Positions 5,985 to 7,649 of a DNA stretch of 7,649 bases are shown here, in pieces (the stretch's first letter is position 1; every line of letters starts with the position of its first letter). The translations under genes and the position numbers were made by a program. Origin of the DNA: Atopobium sp. UBA2090 (GTDB lineage Bacteria; Actinomycetota; Coriobacteriia; Coriobacteriales; Atopobiaceae); assembly GCA_002331575.1 (NCBI GenBank), contig DCZG01000103.1, positions 1 to 7,649 of the forward strand, written 5' to 3'. Under the pieces are notes generated by a model. That model made no database searches. It was given only the letters and a program-made list of their open reading frames with translations, and was not told where the DNA came from.

Positions 5985-7547
5985 CTAGAGGCCCGGTGCT
6001 CGCCACATGGCCTTGGTCGCGCCCTTTTCGGCAAGCGCGAGCTGCGCGGCGTAGACCTCGCGCCATTCGGGATACATCCTCGCATAGACCTCGTGCGCCG
6101 CGGCGTCGGGCTCGAAGGCCCGCTCCCACCGCACGACCGCGTGCGCTCCCTCGGCCGGGCTCGCGTAGATGCCCACGCCCACGCCGGCGAGAATCGCCGC
6201 GCCGAGCGCGGTCGCCTCCTTGACCACGGGCACCTTGACTCTCTTGCCGGTGACGTCGGCCAGGATCTGCGCCCAGAGCTCGCTCTTCGAGGCACCGCCC
6301 GCGAACACGAGCTCGTCGGGCTCGTTGCCGGTCGCCTCGCGGACGAGGTCGATGTGACCCCGGACGAGAAGGGCGGTGTTCTCGAGAATCGCCCGGTAGA
6401 ACGTGTATTTGTCGTACCGGTCGGGCTCGAGCTGGAAGTTCGTGAACGTGGGGCTCGCGTGCGTCCAGTGGATGAAGTCCATCACGTCGGAGAAGCAGCA
6501 CAGCATGCCGTAGGATCCCGCGGGGACCTTTGCGGCGTGCTCGTTCATCACGTCGTAGACGTCCCGTCCCTCGCGTGCGGCCTGCTCCTTCTCGGCCTGG
6601 CAGAACCCGTCGCGGTACCAGCGCATCACGAGTCCCGGCTTGAAGGCGAGGGCCTCGTACTGCCAGACCTGCGGGACGGCGTGGCAGTTCACGCGCACGC
6701 GGCAGTCGGCGTCGGTCGCGCCCGAGTCGGTGTTGAACTCGTACTGCCAGAAGCTGCCACCAAAGACGCCGGCCTCGCCGGGCAGGCAGGCGTCGACGCC
6801 GATCATGCCCAGCTGGCAGTCGCCGCCGCCGACCACGACGGGCGTCCCCACGGCGAGGCCCGTGTCGGCCGCCCCGTGCCCATTCACCGTTCCCGCGAGC
6901 GTGCCGCACTCTCTGACCTCGTGGAAGATGTCGGTGCGGATGCCGCAGCGCTCGGCGATCGAGGGGTCCCAGGTGCGACTCTGAAGGTCCATGATGCCGG
7001 TGGTCGAGCCGTTGGACGGCTCGACGGCAAGCACGCCCGTGAGCCTGTAGATGAGCCAGTCGTTGAACATGCCGATCGTCGCTGCCCTGTCATAGACCTC
7101 GGGCATCTTGTTCTTGACCCAGAGCAGGCGGGGGAGGGCACCGAGGGCGAAGGTCTGGCCGCTCTCCCGATAGAGCTCGCGCTCGAGCCCGGGGTTCGAC
7201 CGGATGAGCTCGCCGACCTCGTCGTTCGAGCGCGCGTCCACGTTCGCGCAGGCCCAGATCTCGTTGCCGTCGGCGTCGTAGAGCAGGATGCCCTCGCGCA
7301 TGCAGGTGGTCGAGACGGCGGCGACGTCCGCGGGGTCGATGCCGGTCCGGCCGAGGAGCTCGCGCACGCAGCCGCTCGCGAGCTCCCAGTTATGGACCCA
7401 GTCGAAGTCCATGGAGCCCGGCCATCGCGGGTCCTCTCGGTGCGTCCACTCCCTCTGCGCGACGCCGACCTGGTTGCCTTCGGTGTCAAAGAGCACCGCT
7501 CGGACGCTGCCCGTCCCCGCGTCAATCGCCATCAGATATGCGCTCAT
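5985..7547 (-). CDS. lsrK: Autoinducer-2 kinase (FGGY family)
   Basis: The 520-residue FGGY carbohydrate kinase matches remembered E. coli LsrK along its whole length: YLMAIDAGTGSVRAVLFD (4-21), MREGILLY (83-90), WACANVDAR (98-106), VGGGDCQLG (239-247), VRVNCHAVP (284-292), ELVFAGGASKSELWAQILAD (412-431), VVKEATALGAAI (441-452) and the terminal MWRAPGL against LWKAPGL. LsrK phosphorylates the open form of AI-2 (DPD) in the cytoplasm, trapping it and creating the inducer of lsr genes. D9 in the first phosphate loop and the catalytic base D243 are intact. The ATG at 7547-7545 has GGGAGG (7560-7555) 7 nt upstream; a TTG at 7616 would start inside a palindrome and is rejected. Another pentulose kinase is possible, but the signature blocks favour LsrK. 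Transport and receptor genes, if any, lie outside the window. Confidence 0.9.
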   Translation of the reverse strand: MSAYLMAIDAGTGSVRAVLFDTEGNQVGVAQREWTHREDPRWPGSMDFDWVHNWELASGCVRELLGRTGIDPADVAAVSTTCMREGILLYDADGNEIWACANVDARSNDEVGELIRSNPGLERELYRESGQTFALGALPRLLWVKNKMPEVYDRAATIGMFNDWLIYRLTGVLAVEPSNGSTTGIMDLQSRTWDPSIAERCGIRTDIFHEVRECGTLAGTVNGHGAADTGLAVGTPVVVGGGDCQLGMIGVDACLPGEAGVFGGSFWQYEFNTDSGATDADCRVRVNCHAVPQVWQYEALAFKPGLVMRWYRDGFCQAEKEQAAREGRDVYDVMNEHAAKVPAGSYGMLCCFSDVMDFIHWTHASPTFTNFQLEPDRYDKYTFYRAILENTALLVRGHIDLVREATGNEPDELVFAGGASKSELWAQILADVTGKRVKVPVVKEATALGAAILAGVGVGIYASPAEGAHAVVRWERAFEPDAAAHEVYARMYPEWREVYAAQLALAEKGATKAMWRAPGL

Positions 7548-7598
7548 CGAGACGCCTCCCACCTCGAAGTCCGGTATCGCCTGCCCTGGACGTCGGGT

Positions 7599-7649
7599 GT
7601 CCCTTTTGGCTGCCAAAGGGCGTTGGCACCTTTGGCAGCCAAAAGGGAC
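7599..7649 (-). promoter_or_regulatory. Double palindromic operator upstream of lsrK
   Basis: A perfect 21-bp inverted repeat (7599-7619 with 7629-7649, 9-nt centre) begins 51 nt upstream of the lsrK ATG. Each arm is itself a palindrome: TTTGGCTGCCAAA (7605-7617) and TTTGGCAGCCAAA (7631-7643), with centres 26 bp apart. Two equal palindromes in tandem are typical of sites for a dimeric repressor or activator. No T-run follows on the minus strand, so it is unlikely to be a terminator for an upstream gene. The window ends at the outer edge, so the promoter itself may be cut off. Confidence 0.6.

Noticed and set aside
7548..7616. Longer LsrK with a TTG start at 7616
   Set aside because: The start would lie inside the palindromic site, and the ATG at 7547 has a properly spaced GGGAGG. 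The extra 23 residues show no kinase motif.

Overview
The window is about 65% GC and densely coded on both strands. A Veg-family protein next to ispE, Shine-Dalgarno-led genes, a Bacillus-type NagB and an LsrK-type kinase in a GC-rich background suggest a gut or oral actinobacterium of the class Coriobacteriia (Olsenella/Atopobium/Collinsella-like). That placement is inference from gene content and composition.

Layout. Positions 1-1034 (+) hold the last 47 codons of rdgB (XTP/dITP pyrophosphatase), then nagB (glucosamine-6-phosphate deaminase) and a strong terminator. Positions 1045-2124 (-) hold an M24 Xaa-Pro-type peptidase, convergent with nagB. A divergent promoter region (2125-2326) follows. 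Then come veg and ispE (+), separated by only 15 nt. A tRNA-Pro(CGG) starts 13 nt after ispE, apparently from a promoter buried in the ispE 3' end, and ends in a textbook terminator.

Positions 3660-5550 are the accessory part. An AbiEii/AbiEi pair (type IV toxin-antitoxin or abortive-infection module, - strand) lies between two copies of a 171-bp repeat made of nested palindromes. On its far side is a decayed copy of the 3' half of the tRNA-Pro gene. This looks like the footprint of a very small tRNA-targeting island, or of an old tandem duplication. The abiE promoter overlaps a perfect 15-bp inverted repeat that touches the start codon, so the antitoxin message is probably leaderless and autoregulated.

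Positions 5552-7649 (-) hold a convincing LsrK-type autoinducer-2 kinase followed by a small single-domain cupin. Upstream of lsrK, at the window edge, two TTTGGC-N-GCCAAA palindromes form a larger perfect inverted repeat that looks like an operator. The pair suggests capture and phosphorylation of AI-2 (or a related sugar), with the cupin acting on the phosphorylated product or a related ligand; the cupin's role is a guess.
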